A stretch of 64,000 nt of DNA. Source: Silvimonas soli. GTDB lineage: Bacteria > Pseudomonadota > Gammaproteobacteria > Burkholderiales > Chitinibacteraceae. Below the pieces are notes generated by a model. That model had not been told where the DNA came from. It did no database searches and worked only from the letters and a program-made list of their open reading frames with translations. Positions 34,649 to 43,897 of the stretch are shown piece after piece. The stretch lies in NCBI RefSeq assembly GCF_030035605.1, contig NZ_CP106736.1, positions 4,399,001-4,463,000 on the forward strand, written 5' to 3'. Numbering within the stretch: position 1 is the stretch's first letter; each line of letters starts with the position of its first letter. A program made the position numbers and the translations under genes.

Positions 34649-35233
34649 ATGAGCACCTCTGTATCCACTTCCAGTCTTTATGACCGAGCCCACATGCAAA
34701 AAGTGCTGGAAACAGCGCTGCTGGTGGCGCCAGAGCCGTTGTCGCTGGCTTCGCTAAAAATCCTGTTTGCCGAGGAAATCCCCGGTGCTTTGATTAACGA
34801 ACTGCTGGAAGAAATCCAGCAATCGTGGTCAGGGCGTGGCGTAGAGCTGATCAAGGTGGCGTCTGGCTGGCGTTTTCGCGCGCGGCTGGAAATGCAGCCC
34901 TATCTGGAAAGGCTCAACCCGGAGCGCCCACCACGCTATTCGCGTGCAGTGATGGAAACGCTCGCCATCATCGCCTACAAACAGCCGGTTACCCGTGGCG
35001 ACATTGAAGAAATTCGCGGCGTAACGGTATCCAGTCAGATCATCCAGACGTTGAAAGAACGCGGCTGGCTGGATGTGATTGGCCATAAAGAAGTCCCGGG
35101 CCGTCCTGAGTTGCTCGGCACTACCAAACAATTCCTGGATGATCTGGGGCTGGCTGGCCTGGCTGCACTGCCGCCACTACAAGAACTTGGCAATATGGTG
35201 TTGCCTGGCTCTGGCGATGCCACCACTGAGTAA
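34649..35233 (+). CDS. scpB: Segregation and condensation protein B
   Basis: 194 residues. Two winged-helix domains are seen, with KVLETALLVAPEPLSLASLKILF and the highly conserved SRAVMETLAIIAYKQPVTRGDIEEIRGV (starting near residue 97), then GRPELLGTTKQFLDDLGL. It pairs with ScpA in the SMC-ScpAB complex. A second in-frame ATG at 34694 is also possible. A weak hairpin with a delayed T tract (GGTTTGC 35243-35249 with GCAAACC 35265-35271) follows the gene. Confidence 0.93.
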   Translation: MSTSVSTSSLYDRAHMQKVLETALLVAPEPLSLASLKILFAEEIPGALINELLEEIQQSWSGRGVELIKVASGWRFRARLEMQPYLERLNPERPPRYSRAVMETLAIIAYKQPVTRGDIEEIRGVTVSSQIIQTLKERGWLDVIGHKEVPGRPELLGTTKQFLDDLGLAGLAALPPLQELGNMVLPGSGDATTE

Positions 35234-35343
35234 TCCTGGCCTGGTTTGCCGGCTGGTCTCTCAAGCAAACCCGGTTTTTCCCCCGCGACAGGCGTATCTG
35301 CTCTGCTAGAATGGCCCTTTTCGTCTTAACCTCTGATAAGTCC

Positions 35344-36714
35344 ATGCTGAATATCTACAACACACTCGCCCGCGAGAAACAGGAATTCGTCCCCATCACC
35401 CCAGGCTTGGCCAAGATGTATGTCTGCGGCATGACGGTGTACGACTACTGTCACCTCGGCCATGGGCGCGTGATGGTGGTGTTCGACATGGTCTCGCGCT
35501 GGCTCAAGGCCAGCGGTTACGAGGTTGATTACGTGCGCAATATCACGGATATCGACGACAAGATCATCAAACGTGCCGCCGAAAACGGCGAAACAATTGG
35601 TGAACTGACCACGCGTTTTATCGACGCCATGAACGAAGACGCCGACGCCCTTGGCGTACAGCGGCCCAACCATGCGCCCAAGGCCACCGAGCATATCGAT
35701 GGCATGCTGGCGTTGATCGGCCAGTTGGTCGCCAAGGGCTTGGCGTATCCCGCACCCAATGGCGACGTGTACTACGCCGTGGGCAAGTTTGAGGGTTACG
35801 GCAAGTTGTCCGGCAAGTCGCTGGACGACTTGCGCGCGGGCGAGCGGGTAGAAGTCGACCACAACAAACAGCATCCAATGGATTTCGTACTATGGAAAGC
35901 CGCCAAACCAGGCGAGCCAGCATGGGAATCGCCATGGGGTTCTGGTCGTCCTGGCTGGCATATTGAATGCTCGGCAATGAGTTGCTTCCATTTGGGTGAG
36001 CATTTCGATATTCACGGCGGTGGCGAGGATTTGCAGTTCCCGCACCACGAGAACGAGATTGCTCAATCTGAAGGCGCGCACGATCACAAGTACGTGAACT
36101 ACTGGCTGCACAACGGGTTTATCCGGGTGGATGACGAGAAGATGTCCAAGTCTTTGGGCAACTTCTTCACCATCCGCGACATCCTCACCAAGTACGATGC
36201 CGAAGTGGTGCGCTTCTTTATTCTGCGCGCGCATTATCGTTCGCCGCTCAACTACAGCGACGCGCATCTGGATGATGCCAAGAACTCACTGACTCGTCTT
36301 TACACCGCGCTCAAGAACACGGCAGCGACCGACGTTGCCATCGACTGGACCACGCCTCACGCAGCGCGTTTCAAAGCGGCAATGGATGATGATTTCGGCA
36401 CCACCGAAGCCGTCGCCGTGCTGTTTGAACTGGCGCATGAAGCCAACAAACAACAATCGGCTGCGCTTGCTGGCGAACTGAAAGTGCTGGCTGGTGTGCT
36501 GGGTCTATTGCAACGCGATCCGCAGCAATTTTTGCAAAGCGCCGCTGGTGAAGGTGAACTGAGCGCTGAAGCGATTGATGATCTGATCGCCCAGCGTAAA
36601 GCTGCCCGTGCTGCCAAAAACTTTGCCGAGTCCGACCGTATTCGCGATGCGCTGACGGCCGCAGGCGTTGTGCTGGAGGATGGCGCGCAAGGCACTACCT
36701 GGCGCCGCGCCTGA
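35344..36714 (+). CDS. cysS: Cysteinyl-tRNA synthetase
   Basis: 456 residues, a class I synthetase. YVCGMTVYDYCHLGHGR holds a zinc Cys and the HIGH motif. Further zinc ligands are in HIECSAMSCFHLG and HHENEIAQSEG. KMSKS is at about residues 266-270. The ATG at 35344 gives the family N-terminus MLNIYNTLAREKQEF; the 11-residue longer reading does not match. A strong terminator follows. Confidence 0.97.
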   Translation: MLNIYNTLAREKQEFVPITPGLAKMYVCGMTVYDYCHLGHGRVMVVFDMVSRWLKASGYEVDYVRNITDIDDKIIKRAAENGETIGELTTRFIDAMNEDADALGVQRPNHAPKATEHIDGMLALIGQLVAKGLAYPAPNGDVYYAVGKFEGYGKLSGKSLDDLRAGERVEVDHNKQHPMDFVLWKAAKPGEPAWESPWGSGRPGWHIECSAMSCFHLGEHFDIHGGGEDLQFPHHENEIAQSEGAHDHKYVNYWLHNGFIRVDDEKMSKSLGNFFTIRDILTKYDAEVVRFFILRAHYRSPLNYSDAHLDDAKNSLTRLYTALKNTAATDVAIDWTTPHAARFKAAMDDDFGTTEAVAVLFELAHEANKQQSAALAGELKVLAGVLGLLQRDPQQFLQSAAGEGELSAEAIDDLIAQRKAARAAKNFAESDRIRDALTAAGVVLEDGAQGTTWRRA

Positions 36715-36760
36715 CCGGCCACGTCTGGCCAGTTGTTGAGCGTTGTATTTGTGCGCATTA

Positions 36761-36798
36761 AACGCCGGTATCAGGGAAAGCCTGATGCCGGCGTTTTT
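36761..36798 (+). terminator. Strong intrinsic terminator after cysS
   Basis: AACGCCGGTATCAGG pairs with CCTGATGCCGGCGTT, 15 pairs including one T-G, around the loop GAAAG, followed by five T. Confidence 0.9.
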
Positions 36799-36842
36799 CA
36801 TGGGGCCGTGATAATGGCGCATCACGCAATCAAGAGGCTTTT

Positions 36843-37589
36843 ATGTTGCAACTGATCGATCACCCCAACGGCATCCGTGAACTGAATCTGGCCCACGCGC
36901 CGGTGAACGCATTGGGGCCGGAGTTGCTGCGTGCATTGCGTGAGCAAATTGCCCTTGCCATCAGCGATGGCATCCAGGGATTGGTCTTGTCCGGCCGCCC
37001 CGGTTTGTTCACTGCCGGGCTGGATGTGCCCGCCTTGTTGCCACTACAGCGCCCGGCATTGCGCCAGGCTATGGATGACTTCTTTGGCATCTTTGCTGCG
37101 TTGGCGGTCAGTCCGATTCCCGTCGTGGCTGCAATTACCGGGCATAGTCCTGCCGGCGGTGCAGTGATTTCGATTTTCTGCGATTACCGCATCATGGCCA
37201 CGGGTGATTACCGGATCGGCTTGAACGAGGTCCAAGTCGGGCTGGTTGCACCGGAATGCGTACAAAACGCTTTGCGACGGTTGGTGGGGCCTTACCGCGC
37301 CGAACGCTTGTTGGTCGCCGGTAGCATGATTACCGGCGCAGAAGCACATGCATGCGGCATGGTTGACGAACTGCGCCCGGTTGAAGGCGTGGTGCCAGCG
37401 GCAGTCGAGTGGCTGCAACAACTGGCTCGGCTGCCACGCCACGCCGTGCTCGCTACCCGTCGTATCGCACGTGCCGAACTGGTGGCTCCGTTTACCGCCG
37501 GATTTGATCTGGATGCGTTCCTGGACGAATGGTTTAACCCGGACACCCAAACGGCGCTGCATGCGCTGGTCGCCAGACTCAAAAAATAA
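36843..37589 (+). CDS. Enoyl-CoA hydratase/isomerase family protein, ECI1-like
   Basis: 248 residues, crotonase fold. The oxyanion-hole segments are SGRPGLFTAGLDVPALL and ITGHSPAGGAVISIFCDYRIMA. The latter and the following IGLNEVQVGL closely resemble mitochondrial delta3-delta2 enoyl-CoA isomerase. The likely reaction is shifting double bonds so that unsaturated fatty acids can be oxidised; a hydratase role cannot be excluded. It stands alone, bounded by a terminator upstream. Confidence 0.82.
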   Translation: MLQLIDHPNGIRELNLAHAPVNALGPELLRALREQIALAISDGIQGLVLSGRPGLFTAGLDVPALLPLQRPALRQAMDDFFGIFAALAVSPIPVVAAITGHSPAGGAVISIFCDYRIMATGDYRIGLNEVQVGLVAPECVQNALRRLVGPYRAERLLVAGSMITGAEAHACGMVDELRPVEGVVPAAVEWLQQLARLPRHAVLATRRIARAELVAPFTAGFDLDAFLDEWFNPDTQTALHALVARLKK

Positions 37590-37719
37590 TCCGGCAGCGC
37601 GACAGCCATATGCTTTGGTGCGCCGTCCGTAAGCTTTTCACTTTCAAAGTGTTGTTTAGGTGATTCCACCACTGTCTGGCTTATGCTGACTCGCTATGAT
37701 GATTGCATGGGGAGGGCGC

Positions 37720-39828
37720 ATGCCAACATCGCTGCAAAACAGGTTTCAATTACTGCGGGAACTGGGGACGGGTTCTCAGGGCAAGGTATGGCTGGCCCAC
37801 GACAGCAAGACTCAGCGTGAGGTGGTGCTGCGTGTCGGGGCGGTGGGTGATATCGCCGCAGTGGGCCTGAAGCATGCCGGTCTGGTGCCCTTGCTGGAGT
37901 GCACGCGCTTCGACGAACAGAGCGCGCTGGTTTACAAATACGAACAGGGTTCGCGTTTGAGCGAACAGCATTTCAGCATCGCACTGGCGGTGGATCTGGT
38001 TATTGATCTGCTGGATGCCCTGGCAGTCCTGCATGAGGCAGGGCTCACGCATGGTCACGTCACTGCACATAACATTCTGCTGGATACCCAACAAAAGCCG
38101 CGGCTGCTGGACATCGGGACAGGGCGAGGGCTCGCCGCAGATGACGTACATGCGGTAGGCGCTTTGTTTTACATGATTCTGACCGGGCAGACTGCTGCAC
38201 CAGGCGCAAACCAGCCCAGACCGGAACTTGATGCGGCGCTTGATCAATTGTTGATGAGCGCCCTGCAACCCAGGCCGCCCGCCGCCGCTGCCCTGCGCGA
38301 TGCCTTGCGCAACTGGCGTGGCGACTCAACGCCCATGGCCGAAGGCGCGCCCGGAACGCTGGAATTTCTGCTGCGCCGTATGCGCCATACCAGCGATTTC
38401 CCCGCGCTATCTCAAGCCATCGGCGCAATTAACAAAATTAACGAAGGCGATGCCGAGCGCTTGCAAGTGCTTTCTGGCGTTATCCTCAATGATTTTTCGC
38501 TGGTCAACAAATTGCTGCGGCTGGTTAACTCTGCCAGCTATGGCCAGTTTGGCGGCACTATCAGCACCATTTCACGCGCCATCGTCATTCTGGGTTTTGA
38601 TGCGATCCGCAATCTGGCCATCACGCTCTTGCTGTTTGAGCACATGCATAACAAGGCGCATGCCGCCCAATTGCGTGACGCGGTGTTGCAGGCGTTTTTT
38701 GGTGGCTTGCTGGCACGGCAAATTGCGCTGGAATGCGGTGCGCGCGACGCTGAAGAATCACTGATTTGCGGCATGTTTCACCATCTCGGGCGCTTGCTGA
38801 CGGTGTATTACTTTCCGGAAGAACAGCGCGAAATCACCCGACGCATACAGTCCGGCATGTCGGAGGAGTCTGCGGCCATCGCCGTGCTGGGGATGTCGTG
38901 GGATGAGCTGGGTATTGGTGTGGCGCGGCATTGGCTGTTCCCTGAACGCATCGTCAATGCCATGCGCCCACTGCCTGACGGCATGATGCGCGAACCGGCC
39001 AGCACGCTGGAACGTTTACGGGTTTACGCCAATCTCAGTGCCCGTCTGGTGCCGCTGGTGGGTGCTGCCCCGGTCAAGCTGAACGAGCCGGTGCGTTTGT
39101 TCGGCACCGCTACCGGGCTGGATTTTCGGGGCATGCAACAAGTCATGAAGGCAGCTGGCGCCGCGCTGATGGAGCAACTGGGTGCCATTGGGGTCGATGC
39201 GCATCACAGCGTGTTTTTGCAGACGCTGCTGCGTGGCGAGGGTGCCGAACAATCGGCCGATGTTATGGACGACCTTGTGCTGACTAGCGCCACCCAGACG
39301 GCGGGTGACGCGGCGGCGGTGCTGTCTGCGGGGGTTCAGGATATTACGCAGGCCTTGGTCAGTAATTTTGCGTTGAATGATGTGCTGCGCATGATTCTGG
39401 AAACCATGTATCGCGGAATAGGCTTCGAGCGGGTACTGCTGTGCACGCGCGACGCCAAAAAGCCAATGATTCTGGCGCGATTTGGTTTTGGCAACGATGT
39501 AAACAATGTGATTCCGCGGTTCCAGATGGATACCACGCAAAAAGGGGACGTGTTTCAGGTGACGCTTGAGCGTAATCTGGATGTCTTGATCGACGACATT
39601 GACGCGCCCAGTATCGCCGCGCGCGTACCTCAGTGGTATCGCCAGCAAGTGGCGGCGGCGACCTTTATGCTGTTTCCGATCAAGGTGGGTGATCGTGTAC
39701 TGGGGTTTTTCTACGGTGATAAAACAGTGCCGGGCTCGATTACGGTGGGCAGCAACGAACTTAATTTGTTGAAGACCTTGCGCAATCAGGCGGTTTTGGC
39801 CATTCGCACCAAACAATCGGGCAGTTAG
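37720..39828 (+). CDS. Pseudokinase - HDOD - GAF signalling protein
   Basis: 702 residues in three parts. Residues 1-205 resemble a Ser/Thr protein kinase (RFQLLRELGTGSQGKVWLAHD with the Gly-rich loop), but catalytic residues are changed: the VAIK Lys region reads REVVLRVG, the HRD region reads THGHVTAHNILLD with no Asp at the HRD position, and DFG reads DIG. Residues about 215-420 form an HDOD domain (VILNDFSLVNKLLRLVNSASYG, ICGMFHHLGRLL). A C-terminal GAF-like domain covers about 550-700. The ATG at 37720 follows GGGAGG; an earlier ATG at 37696 lacks that site. It is probably a sensor/scaffold; inputs and outputs are unknown. Confidence 0.8.
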   Translation: MPTSLQNRFQLLRELGTGSQGKVWLAHDSKTQREVVLRVGAVGDIAAVGLKHAGLVPLLECTRFDEQSALVYKYEQGSRLSEQHFSIALAVDLVIDLLDALAVLHEAGLTHGHVTAHNILLDTQQKPRLLDIGTGRGLAADDVHAVGALFYMILTGQTAAPGANQPRPELDAALDQLLMSALQPRPPAAAALRDALRNWRGDSTPMAEGAPGTLEFLLRRMRHTSDFPALSQAIGAINKINEGDAERLQVLSGVILNDFSLVNKLLRLVNSASYGQFGGTISTISRAIVILGFDAIRNLAITLLLFEHMHNKAHAAQLRDAVLQAFFGGLLARQIALECGARDAEESLICGMFHHLGRLLTVYYFPEEQREITRRIQSGMSEESAAIAVLGMSWDELGIGVARHWLFPERIVNAMRPLPDGMMREPASTLERLRVYANLSARLVPLVGAAPVKLNEPVRLFGTATGLDFRGMQQVMKAAGAALMEQLGAIGVDAHHSVFLQTLLRGEGAEQSADVMDDLVLTSATQTAGDAAAVLSAGVQDITQALVSNFALNDVLRMILETMYRGIGFERVLLCTRDAKKPMILARFGFGNDVNNVIPRFQMDTTQKGDVFQVTLERNLDVLIDDIDAPSIAARVPQWYRQQVAAATFMLFPIKVGDRVLGFFYGDKTVPGSITVGSNELNLLKTLRNQAVLAIRTKQSGS

Positions 39829-39847
39829 TCCGGCCTTGTGCGCAAAT

Positions 39848-39877
39848 AAAAACGCCGTCAAAAGACGGCGTTTTTTT
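39848..39877. terminator. Bidirectional terminator between the pseudokinase gene and oppF
   Basis: AAAAACGCCGTC pairs perfectly with GACGGCGTTTTT around AAAA, with seven T on the plus strand and a matching run of A on the other side. It serves two convergent genes. Confidence 0.92.
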
Positions 39878-39897
39878 GATAGTACTGACAATCACAC

Positions 39898-40887
39898 TCA
39901 AGCCAGCACGCAAGCAGCCTCGGTACCTTCACTCATTTGACGCAGCGGTGGCAGCGTCTCGGCGCAGATTGCTTGCGCCTTGGGGCAGCGCGTGCGGAAC
40001 ACGCAACCGGTCGGTGGGTTGATCGGCGAGGGCAGGTCACCATTCAAAATCTGGATTACCTTGGCTTGTTCCAGCTTGGGGTCCGGAATAGGAATGGCCG
40101 ACAGCAACGCCTGCGTGTACGGATGAGTTGGTTGGGCGTACAGCGCTTGCTTGGTCGCCAACTCCATGACATGCCCGAGATACATCACCAGCACGCGATC
40201 ACTGATGTGTTTCACCACGGCCAGATCATGCGCGATGAAAATTAGTGCCAGACCCATTTCCCGCTGCAACTCTTTGAGCAGGTTGATAATCTGCGCCTGA
40301 ATCGAAACGTCTAGTGCCGAAACCGGTTCATCACAAATTACCAGCTTGGGCTCCAGAATCAGCGCGCGGGCAATGCCGATGCGCTGTGCCTGACCGCCCG
40401 AGAACTCATGCGGATAACGGTTGATCTGCTGCTCGCGCAAACCCACGCGCACCATGATCTTGCGGACACGCGCCATCACTTCGTCATTGGACAATTCCGG
40501 ACGATGCGTACGCAGCGGTTCACCGATAATCTGCGCCACGGTCATGCGCGGGTTCAGTGATGCCAGCGGATCCTGAAAGATCATCTGGATATCTTTGCGT
40601 GCGGCTTGCCAGTCGCCGTGACTGGCACCTTTCATTTCTTTGCCCATCCACACGATGCTGCCATCGGTAGCCGGGATCAGATTAAGCATGGCGCGAGACA
40701 AAGTGGATTTGCCGCAGCCGGATTCGCCCACCACACCCAGTGTTTCGCCCGCATACAAATCGAACGAAACACCATCGACAGCCTTGAGCGTGCGTGGCGC
40801 TTGCCATGGCCACTTGTTGCCTTGGCGTACCTTGAAATGCACTTTCAGATCACGCACGGACAAAATGAGTTGTTTTTGCTCAGCCAT
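39898..40887 (-). CDS. oppF: Oligopeptide ABC transporter ATP-binding protein OppF
   Basis: 329 residues. Walker A is GESGCGKST, the signature FSGGQAQRIGIARAL and Walker B LVICDEPVSALD. The C-terminal oligopeptide/dipeptide extension carries a Cys-containing CVFRTRCPKAQAIC segment, which in this family can hold an iron-sulfur cluster. The start MAEQKQLILSVRDL at 40887 fits; an upstream in-frame reading runs into oppD. It overlaps oppD by eight bases and is the last gene of oppABCDF. Confidence 0.93.
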   Translation of the reverse strand: MAEQKQLILSVRDLKVHFKVRQGNKWPWQAPRTLKAVDGVSFDLYAGETLGVVGESGCGKSTLSRAMLNLIPATDGSIVWMGKEMKGASHGDWQAARKDIQMIFQDPLASLNPRMTVAQIIGEPLRTHRPELSNDEVMARVRKIMVRVGLREQQINRYPHEFSGGQAQRIGIARALILEPKLVICDEPVSALDVSIQAQIINLLKELQREMGLALIFIAHDLAVVKHISDRVLVMYLGHVMELATKQALYAQPTHPYTQALLSAIPIPDPKLEQAKVIQILNGDLPSPINPPTGCVFRTRCPKAQAICAETLPPLRQMSEGTEAACVLA

Positions 40888-41884
40888 GGACCAGCTCCTT
40901 GTGCTTGAGTGCAAACACTTCGGCACCAGCTTTGTGGCAGGCACGCAAAACTTGCGGATTCTCTGGAGTAGCCATCAGCGGCGGCATATCGGTATGGCAG
41001 CGCTGATCGGCCAGCGAACAACGCTCACTGAACGGACAGCCCGGTGGCATATGCGCCATATTCGGCGGATTGCCCGGAATCGAGATCAACTCGGCGCCGT
41101 CGTGATCCAGTCGTGGCAAGGCGTTCAACAAGCCAATGGTGTACGGATGCGAAGGGCGATAGAAGATGTCGTCAGCCGTGCCGTATTCCATGGTGCGACC
41201 GCCGTACATCACCATGACTTTGTCACAGCTGCCAGCCACGACGCCCAGATCATGGGTAATCATGATGACGGCGGTGCCAAAGTCGCGTTGCAGCTCTTTC
41301 AGCAAGGTGATGATCTGCGCTTGTACCGTCACGTCCAGCGCGGTGGTCGGTTCATCAGCCACCAGGATTTCGGGCTCGCACAACAACGCCATCGCGATCA
41401 TGACGCGTTGTCGCATACCGCCCGAAAACTCATGCGGATACATGGTAACGCGGCGGGCGGCTTCGGGAATCTTGACCGCTTCCAGCAGCTCGATGGCCCG
41501 TTTTTTGGCGGCCTTGCGACCCATTCCCTTGTGCAGCTCCAGGACCTCAGTCATCTGCCGCTCAACCGTCAGGTACGGGTTAAGCGAAGTCATCGGGTCC
41601 TGGAAGATCATGGAAATGCGATCGCCGCGAACCTTGTTCAGGTCTTTGGCCGGCATGGTGAGCAGGTTTTTGCCTTCAAACAGCGCTTCACCCGTGGCCT
41701 GGCCGTTGTTGGCCAGCAATCCCATCAGCGCCAGCACGGTCTGGCTTTTGCCGGAGCCGGATTCGCCGACGATGCCGATGGTCTTGCCGCGTTCCAGTTC
41801 AAAGTTGACGCCGTTGACCGCACTGATCACGCCGTCGGGCGTGGTGAACTGCACGCCCAGATTCTTTACTTGCAACAAACTCAT
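40880..41884 (-). CDS. oppD: Oligopeptide ABC transporter ATP-binding protein OppD
   Basis: 334 residues. Walker A is GESGSGKSQ, the signature FSGGMRQRVMIAMAL and Walker B ILVADEPTTALD, with the H-loop in MITHDLGV. A C-terminal Cys-rich extension (GCPFSERCSLADQRC) is shared with OppF. The ATG at 41884 has GAGG ahead of it; a TTG four codons upstream is less likely. With OppF it powers peptide import. Confidence 0.93.
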   Translation of the reverse strand: MSLLQVKNLGVQFTTPDGVISAVNGVNFELERGKTIGIVGESGSGKSQTVLALMGLLANNGQATGEALFEGKNLLTMPAKDLNKVRGDRISMIFQDPMTSLNPYLTVERQMTEVLELHKGMGRKAAKKRAIELLEAVKIPEAARRVTMYPHEFSGGMRQRVMIAMALLCEPEILVADEPTTALDVTVQAQIITLLKELQRDFGTAVIMITHDLGVVAGSCDKVMVMYGGRTMEYGTADDIFYRPSHPYTIGLLNALPRLDHDGAELISIPGNPPNMAHMPPGCPFSERCSLADQRCHTDMPPLMATPENPQVLRACHKAGAEVFALKHKELVHG

Positions 41885-41892
41885 GGCGGGCC

Positions 41893-42807
41893 TCAACGAT
41901 CTTTCGGGTCGAATGCATCACGCAAGCCGTCGCCAATGTAATTGACGCAGCTCAGGGTGAGACACAGGAACAGGGACGGGAACAGCAGCATCCATGGCGT
42001 GGCATCCATCTTGCCAACAGAATCGCCAATCAATGCGCCCCAGCTGGTCATAGGCTCTTGCACGCCCAGACCCAGGAAAGACAGCACGGATTCGGTGAGA
42101 ATCACGCCTGGCACGGTTACCGTGGTGTAGATCGCCACAATGCCCAGCAGGTTGGGCACGATGTGGTTGAAGATGATGCGATGCGTTGGCACGCCAATGG
42201 CGTGGGCCGCTTCGACAAACTCACGCGATTTGAGTGTGAGCGTCTGGCCACGTACCACCCGGGCGGTATCCAGCCACGAGAACACGGCGATGGTGATGAT
42301 TACCAGATAGAACTCACGCCCGAACAACGTCATCATCAAAATGGCGATCAGCAGATACGGGACGGCGTACATCATGTCCACGATCCGCATCATGACCGAG
42401 TCGGTCTTGCCGCCGAGGAAACCGGCGACAGCACCCCAGGCAATGCCGATTGCCACGCTGGCCAATGTACCCAGCAGGCCGACCAGCAACGAGATGCGTC
42501 CACCAATCAAGGTGCGAACCAGAATGTCGCGGCCCAGTTCGTCAGTACCAAACCAGTGAGTGCCCGCCCAAGTAGGTGCCATGCTGATGGCGCCCCAGTC
42601 GGTGTCGTCAAAAGCGTGCGGCAGCAGCGACGGTCCGATTAAACAGGCGAGGGTGATCAGCACCAACAAAACGGTGCTGACTACGGCGGCTTTGTTTTTG
42701 GAAAAACGACGGCGCGCATCGGCCCAGGGACTGCGGCCTTTGATGCTGGCGAGCGGCAAATCGGTTACCGCGCCGGCCAGAGCGAGTTTTTTACGTGTGA
42801 ATAACAT
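41893..42807 (-). CDS. oppC: Oligopeptide ABC transporter permease OppC
   Basis: 304 residues with about six membrane helices. A long cytoplasmic N-terminus precedes the first helix (AAVVSTVLLVLITLACLIG). The coupling-loop EAA motif is EFVEAAHAIGVPTHRIIFNHIVPN. HWFGTDELGRDIL is the usual OppC/DppC periplasmic block. The ATG at 42807 follows a GAGG; a GTG two codons earlier is also open. Confidence 0.93.
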   Translation of the reverse strand: MLFTRKKLALAGAVTDLPLASIKGRSPWADARRRFSKNKAAVVSTVLLVLITLACLIGPSLLPHAFDDTDWGAISMAPTWAGTHWFGTDELGRDILVRTLIGGRISLLVGLLGTLASVAIGIAWGAVAGFLGGKTDSVMMRIVDMMYAVPYLLIAILMMTLFGREFYLVIITIAVFSWLDTARVVRGQTLTLKSREFVEAAHAIGVPTHRIIFNHIVPNLLGIVAIYTTVTVPGVILTESVLSFLGLGVQEPMTSWGALIGDSVGKMDATPWMLLFPSLFLCLTLSCVNYIGDGLRDAFDPKDR

Positions 42808-42814
42808 GGCCACC

Positions 42815-43750
42815 TCAGTAACGGATACGCGGATCGAGCAGTGCGTACACCAGATCGACCAGTAAATTGAACAGCACGGCGATCAGGGTGATCAGCACCA
42901 CCAGTCCCAGCACCAGTGTGTAATCGCGGTTGGACGCGCCATTCACGATCAGCTTGCCTAAGCCCGGCAGCGCAAACACGGTTTCGGTGACAACGGCGGC
43001 AGTAATTGAACTGATTGCCAGCGGGCCAAGTACGGAGGCAACTGGAATCAATGCTGGCTTGAGCGCGTGGCGCAAGACGATCGTGCGCAGCGGCAGGCCT
43101 TTGGCGCGAGCGGTGCGGATAAAGTTGCTTGTCATCGTTTCGACAAGTCCGGCGCGCATAATGCGGCCAATCGTCGCTACGTTGATGATGCTCAACAAGG
43201 CAATCGGCAGCACCATATAGCGTATGCCGCCATCCCAGCCGCCGGCAGGCAACCAGCCGTCACCATCCGGGTGTTTGAGCCAGATAGCGAAGATCAGGAT
43301 CAAAACCGGTCCGAGCACAAACGAAGGTACGGTGTTGCCAATGTTGCCTAAAAACATCACCACGTAATCAATGGCGCTGTTTTGGCGCAGCGCGGCGGCA
43401 ATGCCAAGTATGACCCCGACGACCAGGGCGATGAGCATCGAAATGCCACCGATGGTCAGTGATACGGGCAAAGCCTGGGCAACCAGCGAGTTCACGCTCC
43501 AGTCCGCGTAGCGGAAAGACGCACCCAGATCGCCATGGGCAAGGTCGTTGAGGTAGTACAGGTACTGCTTCCACATCGGCTGGTCGAGGTGGTATTTCGC
43601 CTGCAGATTGGCCAGCACTGCTGGTGAAATCTGGCGTTCGCTATCGAATGGTCCACCTGGGGTTAGGTGCAGCATTACATAGCAAATGGTAATGACGGCC
43701 AGCGCGGTGGGGATCGCCCACAGCACCCGGCGCAAGATGTAAGACCACAT
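42815..43750 (-). CDS. oppB: Oligopeptide ABC transporter permease OppB
   Basis: 311 residues with six predicted membrane helices. The typical start MWSYILRRVLWAIPTALAVITI is at 43750 after a GGAAG site. The FDSERQISPAVLANLQAKYHLD block and the EAA-like FIRTARAKGLPLRTIVLRHALKP loop define the family. It lies downstream of an attenuator that separates it from oppA. Confidence 0.94.
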   Translation of the reverse strand: MWSYILRRVLWAIPTALAVITICYVMLHLTPGGPFDSERQISPAVLANLQAKYHLDQPMWKQYLYYLNDLAHGDLGASFRYADWSVNSLVAQALPVSLTIGGISMLIALVVGVILGIAAALRQNSAIDYVVMFLGNIGNTVPSFVLGPVLILIFAIWLKHPDGDGWLPAGGWDGGIRYMVLPIALLSIINVATIGRIMRAGLVETMTSNFIRTARAKGLPLRTIVLRHALKPALIPVASVLGPLAISSITAAVVTETVFALPGLGKLIVNGASNRDYTLVLGLVVLITLIAVLFNLLVDLVYALLDPRIRY

Positions 43751-43776
43751 TTGATTTTCTTCCCGACTGGAACAAC

Positions 43777-43805
43777 AAAAAGGCGCGCCCACGCAGGGCC
43801 GCGCC
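43777..43805 (-). terminator. Attenuator between oppA and oppB
   Basis: On the minus strand GGCGCG(G)CCC pairs with GGGCGCGCC, nine pairs with one bulged G, and is followed by five T. Placing a partial terminator after the binding-protein gene is common in ABC operons and raises the binding protein relative to the membrane parts. Confidence 0.75.
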
Positions 43806-43897
43806 ATTATTCCAGAATTCTGGAACGGCTGCGCAAAGGTGCGACTGACGGAAATACCGTATTGTCACAACACTTTGCGCGCTCTCGGTGCTTCTAC

